A stretch of DNA of 64,000 nt from Flavobacterium frigoris (GCF_900111075.1 NZ_FOFZ01000002.1:372001-436000), one strand, 5' to 3'; shown: positions 1 through 8,902, numbered from the stretch's first letter. The notes: generated by a model from the sequence alone, not told the origin. Made by a program: numbers and translations.

Positions 1-10
1 ATCACTACAA

Positions 11-1420
11 ATGCTAAAACGTACTTCATTCCTATTTTCCGCATTCACATTCATGCTTTTCTTTAGCTGCTCTCCCTCGCAAAAAATAAGCTCCTTAAAA
101 CCGGAACCAGACGATGCAAGTCCTTTGGTGTATGAAAATACTCCCTCTTTTATTACTTTGCCAATTACCGTTAAGCTTAAAGACATTGAAAACCAAAGTA
201 ACGCACTTTTAAACGGATTAATCTACGAAGATAGCAACATTGAAGATGACAATATAGAAATAAAAGTATGGAAGTTAGCCCCCATAACCATCGAAAATAC
301 CAATGAAAAGTCAGGAGACAGAATAAAAACTACGTTACCCCTAAAAGTTTTAGTTAAATACAGAATAGGCACAAAGACACTAGGTACCGAATTCTACAAA
401 ACCCAAGAGTTCAACCTTAACGGAGTGGTGATATTAACAAGTGAGGTTAGCTTGACTAATTGGAAATTAAACACCAAAACAGAACTGAGTTCTTTAGACT
501 GGAATGAAAGTCCTACCACAACTGTTTTTGGAAAAAACATTCCTGTTACCTATCTAATCAACCCAGCAATAAAACTATTCAAGTCTAAAATAGAGCGCAA
601 AATTGATGAAGCAGTGGGAAAATCAATGGATTTCAAACCAAATGTACTAACCGCCTTAGAAAAAATTTGTATGCCATTTCAAATGAATGAGGACTATGAA
701 AGTTGGCTACGAATAGTTCCTTTGGAAATCTATACTACCACCTCGAAACTACAGAATGATCAATTTTCACTACAAATGGGTATGAAATGCAATATAGAAA
801 CTATAATAGGTCAACAACCCGCATCAAAATTTGATTTGAACAAAATAACTTTAAAACCTGTTACTAAAATTCCAAATCAGATTACAGCTAATATTGTTAC
901 CGTATCTACCTACAACGATGCTTCTAAAATAATGAAGAAAAATTTTGCCGGGCAAGAATTTGAATCAGGTGGCAAAAAAGTAAAAGTACAGGATGTTACA
1001 ATTTGGCACAAAAACGGCAAAATGGTTATTGCTCTAGATCTATCAGGGTCTGTAAACGGAAAAATTTACTTAGCCGGTTTTCCTCAGTACGACGACAAGT
1101 CTAAAGAAATATCTTTTAACGACTTGGATTACGTTTTAGATACTAAAAATAAATTAATGCGAACGGCGAACTGGCTTGCCCAAGGATTAGTTCTTCGCAA
1201 AATAAAAGAGAGCTGTCGCTATTCTATCCAAAGTAATCTAGACGCTGGTAAAAACACAATAACAAGCTATCTGAAAAATTACTCTCCAATGCCTGGTGTG
1301 TTTGTAAACGGAAAGGTCGAAGACCTACGATTCCAAAAAGTGCAATTAACAAACAATGCTATAATCGCTTTGATCAAAGTAAATGGGGAAATAAATATTT
1401 CGATTGATGGACTAAAATAG
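11..1420 (+). CDS. DUF4403-type outer-envelope lipoprotein
   Basis: A 469-residue protein whose first residues form a lipoprotein signal: a hydrophobic stretch ending in FFSC-S at about residue 20, so the mature protein probably starts at that Cys and is membrane anchored. The rest is soluble, without membrane helices, and looks like the DUF4403 family seen in Bacteroidota (alternating beta-rich segments, conserved NxPVTY-like and final beta segments). No biochemical function is known to me for the family. It is transcribed towards the oxidase-assembly cluster and ends 12 bases before the next gene on the other strand. The start at 11 is supported by the signal sequence. Family assignment is from memory of the overall pattern. 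Confidence 0.7.
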   Translation: MLKRTSFLFSAFTFMLFFSCSPSQKISSLKPEPDDASPLVYENTPSFITLPITVKLKDIENQSNALLNGLIYEDSNIEDDNIEIKVWKLAPITIENTNEKSGDRIKTTLPLKVLVKYRIGTKTLGTEFYKTQEFNLNGVVILTSEVSLTNWKLNTKTELSSLDWNESPTTTVFGKNIPVTYLINPAIKLFKSKIERKIDEAVGKSMDFKPNVLTALEKICMPFQMNEDYESWLRIVPLEIYTTTSKLQNDQFSLQMGMKCNIETIIGQQPASKFDLNKITLKPVTKIPNQITANIVTVSTYNDASKIMKKNFAGQEFESGGKKVKVQDVTIWHKNGKMVIALDLSGSVNGKIYLAGFPQYDDKSKEISFNDLDYVLDTKNKLMRTANWLAQGLVLRKIKESCRYSIQSNLDAGKNTITSYLKNYSPMPGVFVNGKVEDLRFQKVQLTNNAIIALIKVNGEINISIDGLK

Positions 1421-1432
1421 AAACAATCTGAC

Positions 1433-1660
1433 TTAGTCCGTTTTTTTATTTTTTCTCATGCGATACACAGCATAACCAATACCCACAACCAGAACATAAG
1501 GAATCGCCATCAGGTAAACGATACCGTCATTCACTGCCTGCGCCTGCACATTATTCTCTTTACCTCCTAATGCAGCTCTACACATGGCACATTGTGCCTC
1601 AACATTAAGAGAAAAAAATAAAGAAACGATAAAAATTAGTATTGTAACTTTCTTTTTCAT
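1433..1660 (-). CDS. small secreted/membrane CxxC protein of the cytochrome oxidase assembly cluster
   Basis: A 75-residue protein starting at the Met at 1660 (MKKKVTIL), because this gives a clean signal peptide ending in VEAQ; an upstream Met at 1705 would add 15 charged residues and overlap the DUF420 gene. After the signal comes a CAMCRA motif, a short linker, and one hydrophobic segment followed by a positively charged tail (RMRKNKK). It is the last gene of the run cyoE-cox-SCO-DUF420. The CxxC pair plus this location suggests a role in copper or thiol handling during oxidase assembly, but that is inference. I do not recognise a named family. Confidence 0.7.
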   Translation of the reverse strand: MKKKVTILIFIVSLFFSLNVEAQCAMCRAALGGKENNVQAQAVNDGIVYLMAIPYVLVVGIGYAVYRMRKNKKTD

Positions 1661-1694
1661 AACTCTTTTTTCCAGTTTTTTATTTCCTGTTATT

Positions 1695-2237
1695 CTATCT
1701 GACATAGTAAGGCGAAATCATTAAATAAACGACAACACCAGTAACAGCCACATACAGCCAGATAGGAAAAGTAATGCGAGCTATTTTTTTATGCTTGTTG
1801 AACACTTGAGCCCAAGCTCGAACATACGTAATCAAAACTAAAGGAATAATTATAATTGACAATATGACGTGTGTCACTAGTATAAAATAATATACATACT
1901 TTATAATGCCTTCTCCACCAAATTTGGTAGAATCAGAAGTCATATGATAAGCAACATACATTACAAGAAAAGCCACAGACAAAGCAATAGCGCTTGTCAT
2001 CAATGATTTGTGAAGCCTTCTATTACCGTTCTTAATTGCAATAACAGCAGCTATTAATAAAATAGCCGTAACACCATTTGTAGTGGCATAAATACGAGGT
2101 AAAAAAGAAAGAGGTTCCACATTGTAACCAAAATCTTTTAGTTTCACTCCAAAAAGAAACGCAACTGCAACCGGTATGATGATGGATACTGCTATTATCC
2201 ACTTATTATATTTCTGCTCTAAATTTTGTTCTTTCAT
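1695..2237 (-). CDS. DUF420 (YozB/CtaM-like) membrane protein
   Basis: A 180-residue membrane protein with about five hydrophobic helices and conserved histidines facing the membrane (HKSLM, VAYHMTSD, VTHVILS). This is the DUF420 pattern; the Gram-positive relatives YozB/CtaM are needed for making active cytochrome oxidase. It begins 5 bases after the SCO gene stop and is followed by the small CxxC protein, so it is in the same transcript. The context (heme O synthase, COX III, COX IV and SCO upstream) supports an oxidase-assembly role in the inner membrane. The exact reaction is unknown. Confidence 0.8.
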   Translation of the reverse strand: MKEQNLEQKYNKWIIAVSIIIPVAVAFLFGVKLKDFGYNVEPLSFLPRIYATTNGVTAILLIAAVIAIKNGNRRLHKSLMTSAIALSVAFLVMYVAYHMTSDSTKFGGEGIIKYVYYFILVTHVILSIIIIPLVLITYVRAWAQVFNKHKKIARITFPIWLYVAVTGVVVYLMISPYYVR

Positions 2238-2242
2238 CTTAT

Positions 2243-2929
2243 TTATTCTTCTAATAAAACACTAATATCTTGTTGAATATCTCTAACTCCTTTTTTGTCC
2301 AAACCATCATAATACAAGATAGGATTCCCAAAGTCGTCTTTTCTGCACCGGATATTTCCGTTTTTATCAATCAAAGCAAACAGACCTGAATGCTCGAAGC
2401 CTCCATTTACCTTACTATTTTCTCCTGCATAAAGATTAAAACCTTTATTAGCCAAATCATAAATATAATCTCTATCACCGGTCAAGAAGTTCCAATTTGA
2501 TGATCTAACACCCAAAAATTTGGCGTGTTCTTTCAAAACTTCGGGTGTGTCATGCTTAGGATCAATACTGATCGATACTATACCAAAATTTGGATTACCA
2601 AAAAATTTCTTCTCAATCAATAACATGCTTTGATTCATTTTTGGACAAATAGAAGGACAACTCGTGAAGAAAAACTCTAAAACATAAACCTTGCCCTTAT
2701 AGCTATCATTTGTAATCTTCATGTTTTCTTGATTCATTAATTCAAATTTTGGTGCCGGACCTATTTTGATTAACTTCTCATCTGTTGCGTTTGTCATTTC
2801 AACCTTGTCTAAACGGTCTCCTTTTACAACTTCATTATTTTGTATTCGCGATATTATTTTAGGAACTGCATATATTCCAAAAACAAGAATAATAAACGAA
2901 ATCCCGATGTATGATTTATTTTTAAACAT
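2243..2929 (-). CDS. SCO1/SenC/PrrC family copper chaperone
   Basis: A 228-residue protein with an N-terminal membrane anchor (about residues 5-25) and a thioredoxin-like domain. The SCO copper site is visible: CPSICPKM, a CxxxC pair, and a downstream His in the FEHSGLFALID segment. SCO proteins deliver copper to the CuA centre of cytochrome c oxidase subunit II on the periplasmic side. It lies between a second thioredoxin-like protein and the DUF420 gene, with 5 to 12 base gaps, as one assembly module. Its likely client is the CuA subunit encoded at 53499-54653 in the same window. Confidence 0.92.
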   Translation of the reverse strand: MFKNKSYIGISFIILVFGIYAVPKIISRIQNNEVVKGDRLDKVEMTNATDEKLIKIGPAPKFELMNQENMKITNDSYKGKVYVLEFFFTSCPSICPKMNQSMLLIEKKFFGNPNFGIVSISIDPKHDTPEVLKEHAKFLGVRSSNWNFLTGDRDYIYDLANKGFNLYAGENSKVNGGFEHSGLFALIDKNGNIRCRKDDFGNPILYYDGLDKKGVRDIQQDISVLLEE

Positions 2930-2940
2930 ATAACCTAAAT

Positions 2941-3582
2941 TTAAAGTTGCTTTGTAGCATTGTGATTTTTCTTAAGTGCTGCTCGATATTCGTAAAGGAT
3001 CACTTTAAAATCATCTAACATCTCATTACTAAGTTCCGAAGGATGAAAAGTATTGTAGCCTTCTTTATATTCTTTCACCTTCTTTCTTCCCCTAAGGTTT
3101 CTCGCTTTGTCTAAGATATAAACGTCTGGAGTTCCAGAATGCGCGTCTAACTCTCCAACTAATTTTAATTGACTATAATAAGAGTTAATCTCTTGAGGAG
3201 TGGTAAACAAAAAATGCCATTGAGATACATCTGTAAATTCGTCTAAAGCATCCAAAATGCTTTTAACGTCATCTTCTGTACCCAAAGGACAAAGCATGAC
3301 AAACTGAAGATCTTTAAAAGTATGATAGCGCTGGTATATCTTTTCATTAAGATTGAAGAGATTACCTCGGTTTTCCAAAAGATTAGATCCGCCAAAACCT
3401 AAAATTGTTATTTTATTATCTAAAGAAACTTTTTTTCCATCTAAAGATTGCCAATTTCCAAAATCATTCACCTTAGGGGTAATAATGGGTAATTTAGTAA
3501 AACCATTTACACCAGAAGCAAAAAAAAGATAAGCCACTATAGGCAATATAAAAAGAACAAAAAGAACGATATTTTTTTTCAT
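2941..3582 (-). CDS. membrane-anchored thioredoxin-fold protein (oxidase assembly cluster)
   Basis: I start the gene at 3582 (MKKNIVLFVLF), giving 213 residues. An upstream Met at 3711 would run through a terminator hairpin and into the COX IV gene, and a TATTTTTG promoter element lies just upstream at 3608-3615. The protein has one N-terminal membrane helix and then a thioredoxin-like fold: a KxTILGFGGS segment where SCO and AhpC-type proteins have their active site, and a late DVYILDKARNLRGR strand typical of the fold. No CxxC or CxxxC is present, so redox activity is doubtful. It directly precedes SCO and probably works with it in oxidase biogenesis (inference). Confidence 0.75.
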   Translation of the reverse strand: MKKNIVLFVLFILPIVAYLFFASGVNGFTKLPIITPKVNDFGNWQSLDGKKVSLDNKITILGFGGSNLLENRGNLFNLNEKIYQRYHTFKDLQFVMLCPLGTEDDVKSILDALDEFTDVSQWHFLFTTPQEINSYYSQLKLVGELDAHSGTPDVYILDKARNLRGRKKVKEYKEGYNTFHPSELSNEMLDDFKVILYEYRAALKKNHNATKQL

Positions 3583-3607
3583 TATAATGAAGGTGTCATT
3601 TAAGGTA

Positions 3608-3615
3608 CAAAAATA
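3608..3615 (-). promoter_or_regulatory. -7 element of an internal promoter for the SCO module
   Basis: Read on the minus strand the site is TATTTTTG, an exact match to the Bacteroidota -7 consensus TAnnTTTG, about 26 bases upstream of the ATG at 3582. It directly follows the hairpin at 3623-3652. No good -33 TTTG is visible. It would give the SCO/DUF420 assembly genes their own transcript. Confidence 0.55.
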
Positions 3616-3622
3616 AAATAAA

Positions 3623-3652
3623 AAAGGGCATCCGCCGCGACGGATACCCTTT
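3623..3652 (-). terminator. hairpin terminator after the COX IV gene
   Basis: A 12-base stem (AAAGGGTATCCG paired with CGGATGCCCTTT, one mismatch) and a 6-base loop, followed on the minus strand by a T-rich tract. It lies 18 bases past the COX IV stop. A-rich and T-rich flanks on both sides mean it could also work in the other direction. Confidence 0.75.
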
Positions 3653-3670
3653 TTTTGAATTAATATATTG

Positions 3671-4027
3671 TTAAAAATTCCATTTAATGGTCGAATCTTT
3701 AAAAACCCCATAAATATAATTACCTTCCGTCAATAGAATGAAGAGTAAATATAAAACTAAAAATATTACTGGTAGCACAACTGAATATCTTAGAGCGCCT
3801 TTTTCACCCTCCATATGCATAAAAGCGTAAACGATATAATATGCTTTGTATAATGTAAGGCCATAAAAAATCCAGTTAAGCAAACTTAACCCTAAAAGAT
3901 AACTCAAGTGTAATGCATCTGGCTTAAGAATACCTAAGATAACTTCTACGATAGTAACCATAGATAATATTCCGAAAACTTTCCAGATTCTACTGGTATT
4001 TGAAACATATTCGTGTTCGTGTGACAT
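3671..4027 (-). CDS. cytochrome c oxidase subunit IV family protein
   Basis: A 118-residue protein with three membrane helices and the short N-terminal MSHEHEY leader, the shape of the caa3/bo-type small subunit IV (CtaF/CyoD-like) family. The middle YIVYAFMHMEGEKGALRY segment is characteristic. It has no cofactor residues; the family stabilises the oxidase core. It follows the large COX III gene by 18 bases and is followed by a terminator, so it closes the first half of the cluster. Confidence 0.85.
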   Translation of the reverse strand: MSHEHEYVSNTSRIWKVFGILSMVTIVEVILGILKPDALHLSYLLGLSLLNWIFYGLTLYKAYYIVYAFMHMEGEKGALRYSVVLPVIFLVLYLLFILLTEGNYIYGVFKDSTIKWNF

Positions 4028-4045
4028 AATAATAATTTTTGAAAA

Positions 4046-5074
4046 TTAAACTAGATAGAAAACCGTAAATACAAATACCCAAACTAAATCGACGAAGTGC
4101 CAGTACAAACCAACTTTTTCGACCATTTCATAACTCCCTCTTTTCTCGTAAGTTCCAAGAAGTACATTAAAAAATATAATGATATTTATAATTACACCAG
4201 AAAAAACGTGAAATCCATGAAATCCTGTTATAAAGAAAAAGAAATCAGCAAATAACTTACTACCGTATTCATTCCTAACCAAGTTAGCCCCTTCAACAAC
4301 ATAAGACGCTTGAGTCAACCTTAACTCAGACTCTTCTCTTGTTAAAACCGTCTTTTGTTTAAATTTACTTAAGTCGTGATTTATTTTTGCATCAACCTTA
4401 GTTTCTGGAGTTGCTTCATAAATAACTTCCGTTCTAATAAGAAGTCCAGGATGCGCTTTAAACCCTGCTTGAACTTCTGCAATAGAGTAAGTAGGCAAAG
4501 CAGGCTCACTCATGAACCACTTTCCTTTATTTCTTGTCAATTGTTCTCTTTCTACTGGCAAAGTTGCAGCAAAATCAGCTAGCGCAACACGATGCCCATC
4601 TTTATCAACAAACTGAAGTAAACTACCTCCTTTTGTTTCGATAGCACCATATTCCCCTTTGATAAAGTTTTTCCACTCCCAAGCTTGCGACCCTACAAAG
4701 ATCCCTCCACCTAAGATTGTTAAAAACATATAAAGAACAACCTTGTTTTTTTTCATTTGATGACCTGCATCAACAGCCAAAACCATTGTTACAGATGAAA
4801 AAATCAAAATAAAAGTCATCAATGCCACATAATACATCGGTGCAGAAACACCGTGCATAAATGGAAAGTGAGTAAACACTTCATCGGCCAACGGCCATGT
4901 CTCAATAAATTTAAATCTAGAAAAACCATAAGCGGCTAAAAATCCAGAGAACGTTAAGGCATCTGACACGATAAAAAACCACATCATTAATTTACCATAA
5001 CTTGCTCCCATTGGCTCATTGCCGCCTCCCCAAGTTTTTTCTTCGCTATTCCCAGCAGTAACTGTCGATTCCAT
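4046..5074 (-). CDS. cytochrome c oxidase subunit III with a large extramembrane insert
   Basis: A 342-residue inner-membrane protein. Helices at roughly 28-50, 78-102, 112-132, 275-305 and 318-342 and the FITGFHGFHV and YWHFVDLVWVFVF motifs are those of heme-copper oxidase subunit III. Subunit III is usually 190-270 residues; here about 130 hydrophilic residues (about 140-272) are inserted between two helices. It is next to a shorter, normal-length subunit III gene (5117-5704), so the cluster carries two paralogues. The catalytic subunits I and II are at 51674-54653. Subunit III has no redox centre and supports proton uptake and stability. Confidence 0.88.
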   Translation of the reverse strand: MESTVTAGNSEEKTWGGGNEPMGASYGKLMMWFFIVSDALTFSGFLAAYGFSRFKFIETWPLADEVFTHFPFMHGVSAPMYYVALMTFILIFSSVTMVLAVDAGHQMKKNKVVLYMFLTILGGGIFVGSQAWEWKNFIKGEYGAIETKGGSLLQFVDKDGHRVALADFAATLPVEREQLTRNKGKWFMSEPALPTYSIAEVQAGFKAHPGLLIRTEVIYEATPETKVDAKINHDLSKFKQKTVLTREESELRLTQASYVVEGANLVRNEYGSKLFADFFFFITGFHGFHVFSGVIINIIIFFNVLLGTYEKRGSYEMVEKVGLYWHFVDLVWVFVFTVFYLV

Positions 5075-5116
5075 AAAAGTTATTCGTTAAAAAGTTCCCA
5101 AATTTACGTTTTTTTC

Positions 5117-5704
5117 TTATTTAAAGAAATATAAAAATACAAATAAATAAATCCACAAGAAATCAAGAAAGTGCCAATACATTGCACCTAGTTCTATTCC
5201 AAGAGTTTGACTCGAATTGTATTTTTGTTTAAAATGATTATAAATTATAATTAGCAATGAAATTAACCCCCCTGCAAGGTGAATTAAGTGCACCACGGTC
5301 ACAACATAAAGAAATGTAGTTGTAATTGAGCTCTCACTTCCTGTAAAATAGTACCCTTGTTGTACTATCTGATCAAAACCTACAAATTGCAAAATTATAA
5401 ACAAAATTCCCAATGCTAAAGTAGCAAAAAGAAATGTAGTAGTCGCACTTTTATTGTCTTTTTGAATCGATTTTTTAGCCAAGTGAAACGTGACACTACA
5501 CCCAATTATCACAATAGTACTAAAATAAAAGGCTGTTGGCAATTCAAAATCTTTCAACCAATCTACTCTTGATTTACTTACCACAAACGCACTAGTAAGA
5601 CCAGCGAACATCATGGTCATACTGACCATAGCAAACAGCAATATCAATTTGTATGATCTTGCCGTTCTAGATTTATACTCTTCTGTTGTCATTGTAACTT
5701 CCAT
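5117..5704 (-). CDS. heme-copper oxidase subunit III, short form
   Basis: A 195-residue protein with five membrane helices and the conserved VVHLIHLAGG and YWHFLDFLWIYLF motifs of oxidase subunit III. It starts just after the heme O synthase stop; Met 5 (5692) is an equally good start because it sits directly before TTEEYKSRTARSYK. It has no insert, unlike its neighbour at 4046-5074. The two paralogues probably arose by duplication and then diverged. Both should assemble into the aa3-type oxidase. Confidence 0.88.
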   Translation of the reverse strand: MEVTMTTEEYKSRTARSYKLILLFAMVSMTMMFAGLTSAFVVSKSRVDWLKDFELPTAFYFSTIVIIGCSVTFHLAKKSIQKDNKSATTTFLFATLALGILFIILQFVGFDQIVQQGYYFTGSESSITTTFLYVVTVVHLIHLAGGLISLLIIIYNHFKQKYNSSQTLGIELGAMYWHFLDFLWIYLFVFLYFFK

Positions 5705-5706
5705 AA

Positions 5707-6621
5707 CTATCTCAAAAATTTATCAATTATATATACGAATTGTAACAAAGTAATATACGCAACACTAACCAGCATCAACGTTTTAGCTGCTTTTGCTGTT
5801 CTTAACTTATAGAGTTTCACTGCATAAAACAACATCCAAACACCCAATAAAAAAACTGCTACTGCTGCCACAGGAGATATAAACAACTTCCCGGTATATC
5901 CTAACGAAGGCAACAATGAAGCTATAACAAGCCATATCGTATATAAAATAACTTGCAAAGCAGTACCCTTGTCTTTCTTTCCTGTTGGTAACATAAAAAA
6001 ACCAGCTTTTTCATAATCTTCATACAAAAACCAACCAATTGCCCAAAAATGAGGAAATTGCCAAAAAAACTGAATTAAGAACAACGTTCCCGCTTCTATT
6101 CCAAAATCACCCGTTGCCGCAACCCATCCTAACATGAACGGTATAGCACCAGGGAAAGCGCCCACGAAAACGGATAACGACGTCATTGTCTTTAACGGTG
6201 TATAGACACTAGTATATAAAAATATAGAAATCGCGCCAAACATTGCTGTTTTAGGATTGATCATATATAGTAATGTAATTCCTATTATGGTAAGCAAACT
6301 CGCAACAACTAAAGCAGAAAAAGTAGACATTCTTCCTGCAGGAACAGGGCGATTTTTAGTTCTGTCCATCAACGCATCCAAATCTTTTTCAATCACTTGA
6401 TTAAATGCATTTGAAGCTCCCACCATACAATATCCTCCTATGGCAAGCATTATCAATACAGACCACTGAAAAGGATGTTCACTATTAAAACCCAAAAAAT
6501 ATCCTGCGATAGAGGAAAATAAGACACTTATAGCCAATCCCGCTTTCGTGATTTCTTTAAAATCAAGAAAAACTCTTTTAAGGGAAAATGTATTTGACGT
6601 ACTATTCAATGCGGTTTTCAT
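5707..6621 (-). CDS. ctaB: protoheme IX farnesyltransferase (heme O synthase)
   Basis: A 304-residue polytopic membrane protein (about nine helices) of the UbiA prenyltransferase superfamily. The prenyl-diphosphate binding motif is visible as NQVIEKDLDALMDRTKNRPVP (about residues 74-94). It attaches a farnesyl group to heme b, making heme O, the precursor of heme A for the oxidase. It is the first gene of the minus-strand oxidase cluster, 2 bases upstream of subunit III, with a promoter element at 6642-6649. The name cyoE is used for the same family. Confidence 0.95.
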   Translation of the reverse strand: MKTALNSTSNTFSLKRVFLDFKEITKAGLAISVLFSSIAGYFLGFNSEHPFQWSVLIMLAIGGYCMVGASNAFNQVIEKDLDALMDRTKNRPVPAGRMSTFSALVVASLLTIIGITLLYMINPKTAMFGAISIFLYTSVYTPLKTMTSLSVFVGAFPGAIPFMLGWVAATGDFGIEAGTLFLIQFFWQFPHFWAIGWFLYEDYEKAGFFMLPTGKKDKGTALQVILYTIWLVIASLLPSLGYTGKLFISPVAAVAVFLLGVWMLFYAVKLYKLRTAKAAKTLMLVSVAYITLLQFVYIIDKFLR

Positions 6622-6641
6622 TTGGTTTTTTAAAACTGCTG

Positions 6642-6649
6642 CAAAGGTA
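6642..6649 (-). promoter_or_regulatory. -7 promoter element for the ctaB-cox cluster
   Basis: Minus-strand TACCTTTG, matching TAnnTTTG, 21 bases before the heme O synthase ATG. No clear -33 TTTG is present. The rest of the gap to remB (6650-6784) is AT-rich and shows no gene. Confidence 0.55.
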
Positions 6650-6784
6650 CAACTTACAGATAGAAATTAGAATGAAGAATTTAGATTTTTTTTAAAGTAA
6701 TATTGATATAAAAAAAATACTTCCGAATAATTACTAAACAAAAGCTCCTTTTTTGAATTTAAACACCGTTAATTCAAACCTTTT

Positions 6785-8902
6785 CTAATAATCAAAATAC
6801 CAATTAAAAACGTCTGCGCGTAGTCCTAAGGTGAACCAATTAGTACTCTCACGGAATGTAGCTGCGGTATTCTTTGTAGGATCAAAACTTCTATAAATAT
6901 AACTACCAAAAATCTTTAAATTAGTTGTCGGATTTACTAAATATCCTCCTTGAATATCCGCTATAAAAAGCGACGTTTTATTCCCCTGCCCCACTTTCAC
7001 ACCGCTATCAAATGGTCGTTTTTCATCATAATCTTTATAAATATTTCCACCATAATTAAAACTGTCGTCAGCATTGTCAAAATCCAAGCCACGGGTACCC
7101 GCAGTGATTTTTGCATCAGCAAAATACCTACCTTTGTGGTAGCGGGCAATTGCAATAAATTCTTTGAAATTTCCACCCCACTGATGGCCGATGCTTTGAT
7201 TATTATGTCCATAATTTGTAATTGGCACACTATGAGAATACACATAGGGCCGCACATGATTGTATTCAAACTGCAGTAATAAATTATCAACATGGAATGC
7301 ATTATAGTATTTGACTCCCAACTGATACCCGTATTTATTTTTCCAACTGTTATCTCGCTTTTTTATATCTCCTAAAGAAAATTCGTCTAACAAAAACTGA
7401 CCATAAACATTAACTTTATCGCTCCACTTATACTTATATGTAAGCCCTAATAACGCATTTCCAGTTCTGGCAGAAGAGGCAAACTCAACTGACCTGTAAA
7501 ATATAATCGGATTAACAAAACTAGCATCGAAGCCCCTGTCATTTGTATTGGTCCAAATAACTGATTCGAAGAAACCAAGATTCAATCTATTGGAAATATT
7601 CCAACTCAAATAATGGTTTGCCATAAACTTAGTCGCGTAGGTTCTCTCCAGAGTAACTTCGGGACGCACATCTTTCAGCCACATATACGTATTAGTGTAT
7701 TTAATTTTCCAAAAATTAGTGTTTATTTTAAAATAAGGATACGGACTTGCTCCGTCACTCTCCATCAACGAGCGGTACCCGTCTCCGATAAAATTCCTTC
7801 CATAACCCAATTGCAAATCGACATGCCTGCTTGCCGAAAATGTTAAATTAGCTTCCGCCAAAGGGAAATCATAGGAATCAGTTTTAAAATCCTTTGCAAT
7901 TCCCATTCCAGGAATAATTGCAGGGTTACCACCGGCAGGCTTTATCGATTCAGCATACCGATTAAAATAATCTGCAAAACGTCCCTGACTTTCAAATACA
8001 GTGGTAGAAAAATTTAGTTTATCCCCAAGCCCTCCTCTAAAATTAATCGCGCGTGTATTGACATACGTATAAGAAACATCGCTACCAGAAGCTTTACCTA
8101 CTTGCAAATCCAATATCGGGTTTAAGGACAACCAATAGCCGTCTCCCTGGATTTCAACTGCATTTTCATTCCACAACTTTTTCGCCCACCAACCAACAAC
8201 ATTTTTCTTGAGTTTTTCATTTACCTCTTTAATATCATAGTACTTTGAAACCTCAGCATAAGTATACGGCTTTGAAGCAGTGTGGTTATTACTTCCTACT
8301 CGATTTAACGCCCCATCAAATTGTGCGTAGTAACTATGTGAGAATGGAATATTTAAATGACTATCATACTCCGGATTATTGTATTTCTTATAAACAATAC
8401 TATCTAATTCCGTTAGTTGCTTTGTATTACTTTGTGATATTTCGGCACGAGCCAATGCCTCTGAAGCTCTTGATTCAGCACTTTTTAATGGAATTGAAAT
8501 CGTGATATTGTATTTTGAATAAACTGACTTGCCATTATAAGTTGACGGACTAATTTTAGGAAACTTGGCAAAAACTCTCTTCGCTTCCTTAATTAATTCT
8601 TCATCAATTGCATTTACATAGATTACTTTGAAAATACCTGTTGCATCTACCTCAAAAAGCACTTTTACATTTCCCTGAAAATTATTTGCCACAAGCTCTT
8701 CAGGAATAACAAAATTTTGAAAGACAAACTCTTGAACCTCATCATAAAAACAGCTTTCCAGTTCTTTATTCTCCAGATTCTTACAAATTGAAAAAACAGG
8801 AAAACGCTCAGGAGAACGATTCGACTCTAATAAATCTAGATCTTGTGCATAGGTAAAAAAAGAAAGAAATGATGCAATTAAAGTTAACAAACCCTTTTCC
8901 AT
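6785..8902 (-). CDS. remB: gliding motility protein RemB: TonB-C-like domain plus outer-membrane barrel
   Basis: The start at 8902 (MEKGLLTLIASFLSFFTYAQ) gives a clear signal peptide and 705 residues; the Met at 8956 lies inside deoC. After the signal, about residues 55-150 resemble a TonB C-terminal domain (GNVKVLFEVDATG, LIKEAKRVFAKFPKISPSTYNGK). The remaining 500 residues are aromatic-rich alternating strands typical of an outer-membrane beta barrel. The neighbours (deoC, vanZ, gcvH, sprA) match the F. johnsoniae order I recall around remB, where remB mutants move poorly. The molecular role is not established. The name rests on neighbourhood and length. Confidence 0.8.
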   Translation of the reverse strand: MEKGLLTLIASFLSFFTYAQDLDLLESNRSPERFPVFSICKNLENKELESCFYDEVQEFVFQNFVIPEELVANNFQGNVKVLFEVDATGIFKVIYVNAIDEELIKEAKRVFAKFPKISPSTYNGKSVYSKYNITISIPLKSAESRASEALARAEISQSNTKQLTELDSIVYKKYNNPEYDSHLNIPFSHSYYAQFDGALNRVGSNNHTASKPYTYAEVSKYYDIKEVNEKLKKNVVGWWAKKLWNENAVEIQGDGYWLSLNPILDLQVGKASGSDVSYTYVNTRAINFRGGLGDKLNFSTTVFESQGRFADYFNRYAESIKPAGGNPAIIPGMGIAKDFKTDSYDFPLAEANLTFSASRHVDLQLGYGRNFIGDGYRSLMESDGASPYPYFKINTNFWKIKYTNTYMWLKDVRPEVTLERTYATKFMANHYLSWNISNRLNLGFFESVIWTNTNDRGFDASFVNPIIFYRSVEFASSARTGNALLGLTYKYKWSDKVNVYGQFLLDEFSLGDIKKRDNSWKNKYGYQLGVKYYNAFHVDNLLLQFEYNHVRPYVYSHSVPITNYGHNNQSIGHQWGGNFKEFIAIARYHKGRYFADAKITAGTRGLDFDNADDSFNYGGNIYKDYDEKRPFDSGVKVGQGNKTSLFIADIQGGYLVNPTTNLKIFGSYIYRSFDPTKNTAATFRESTNWFTLGLRADVFNWYFDY

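Noticed and set aside
3583-3711. N-terminal 43-residue extension of the thioredoxin-like protein
   Set aside because: It is translated through a terminator stem and overlaps the COX IV gene; the signal-anchor and promoter place the start at 3582.
6950-8505. Several open frames of 77 to 109 residues on both strands inside remB
   Set aside because: They lie wholly within a long, well-supported gene and have no family pattern; they look like by-products of its codon use.
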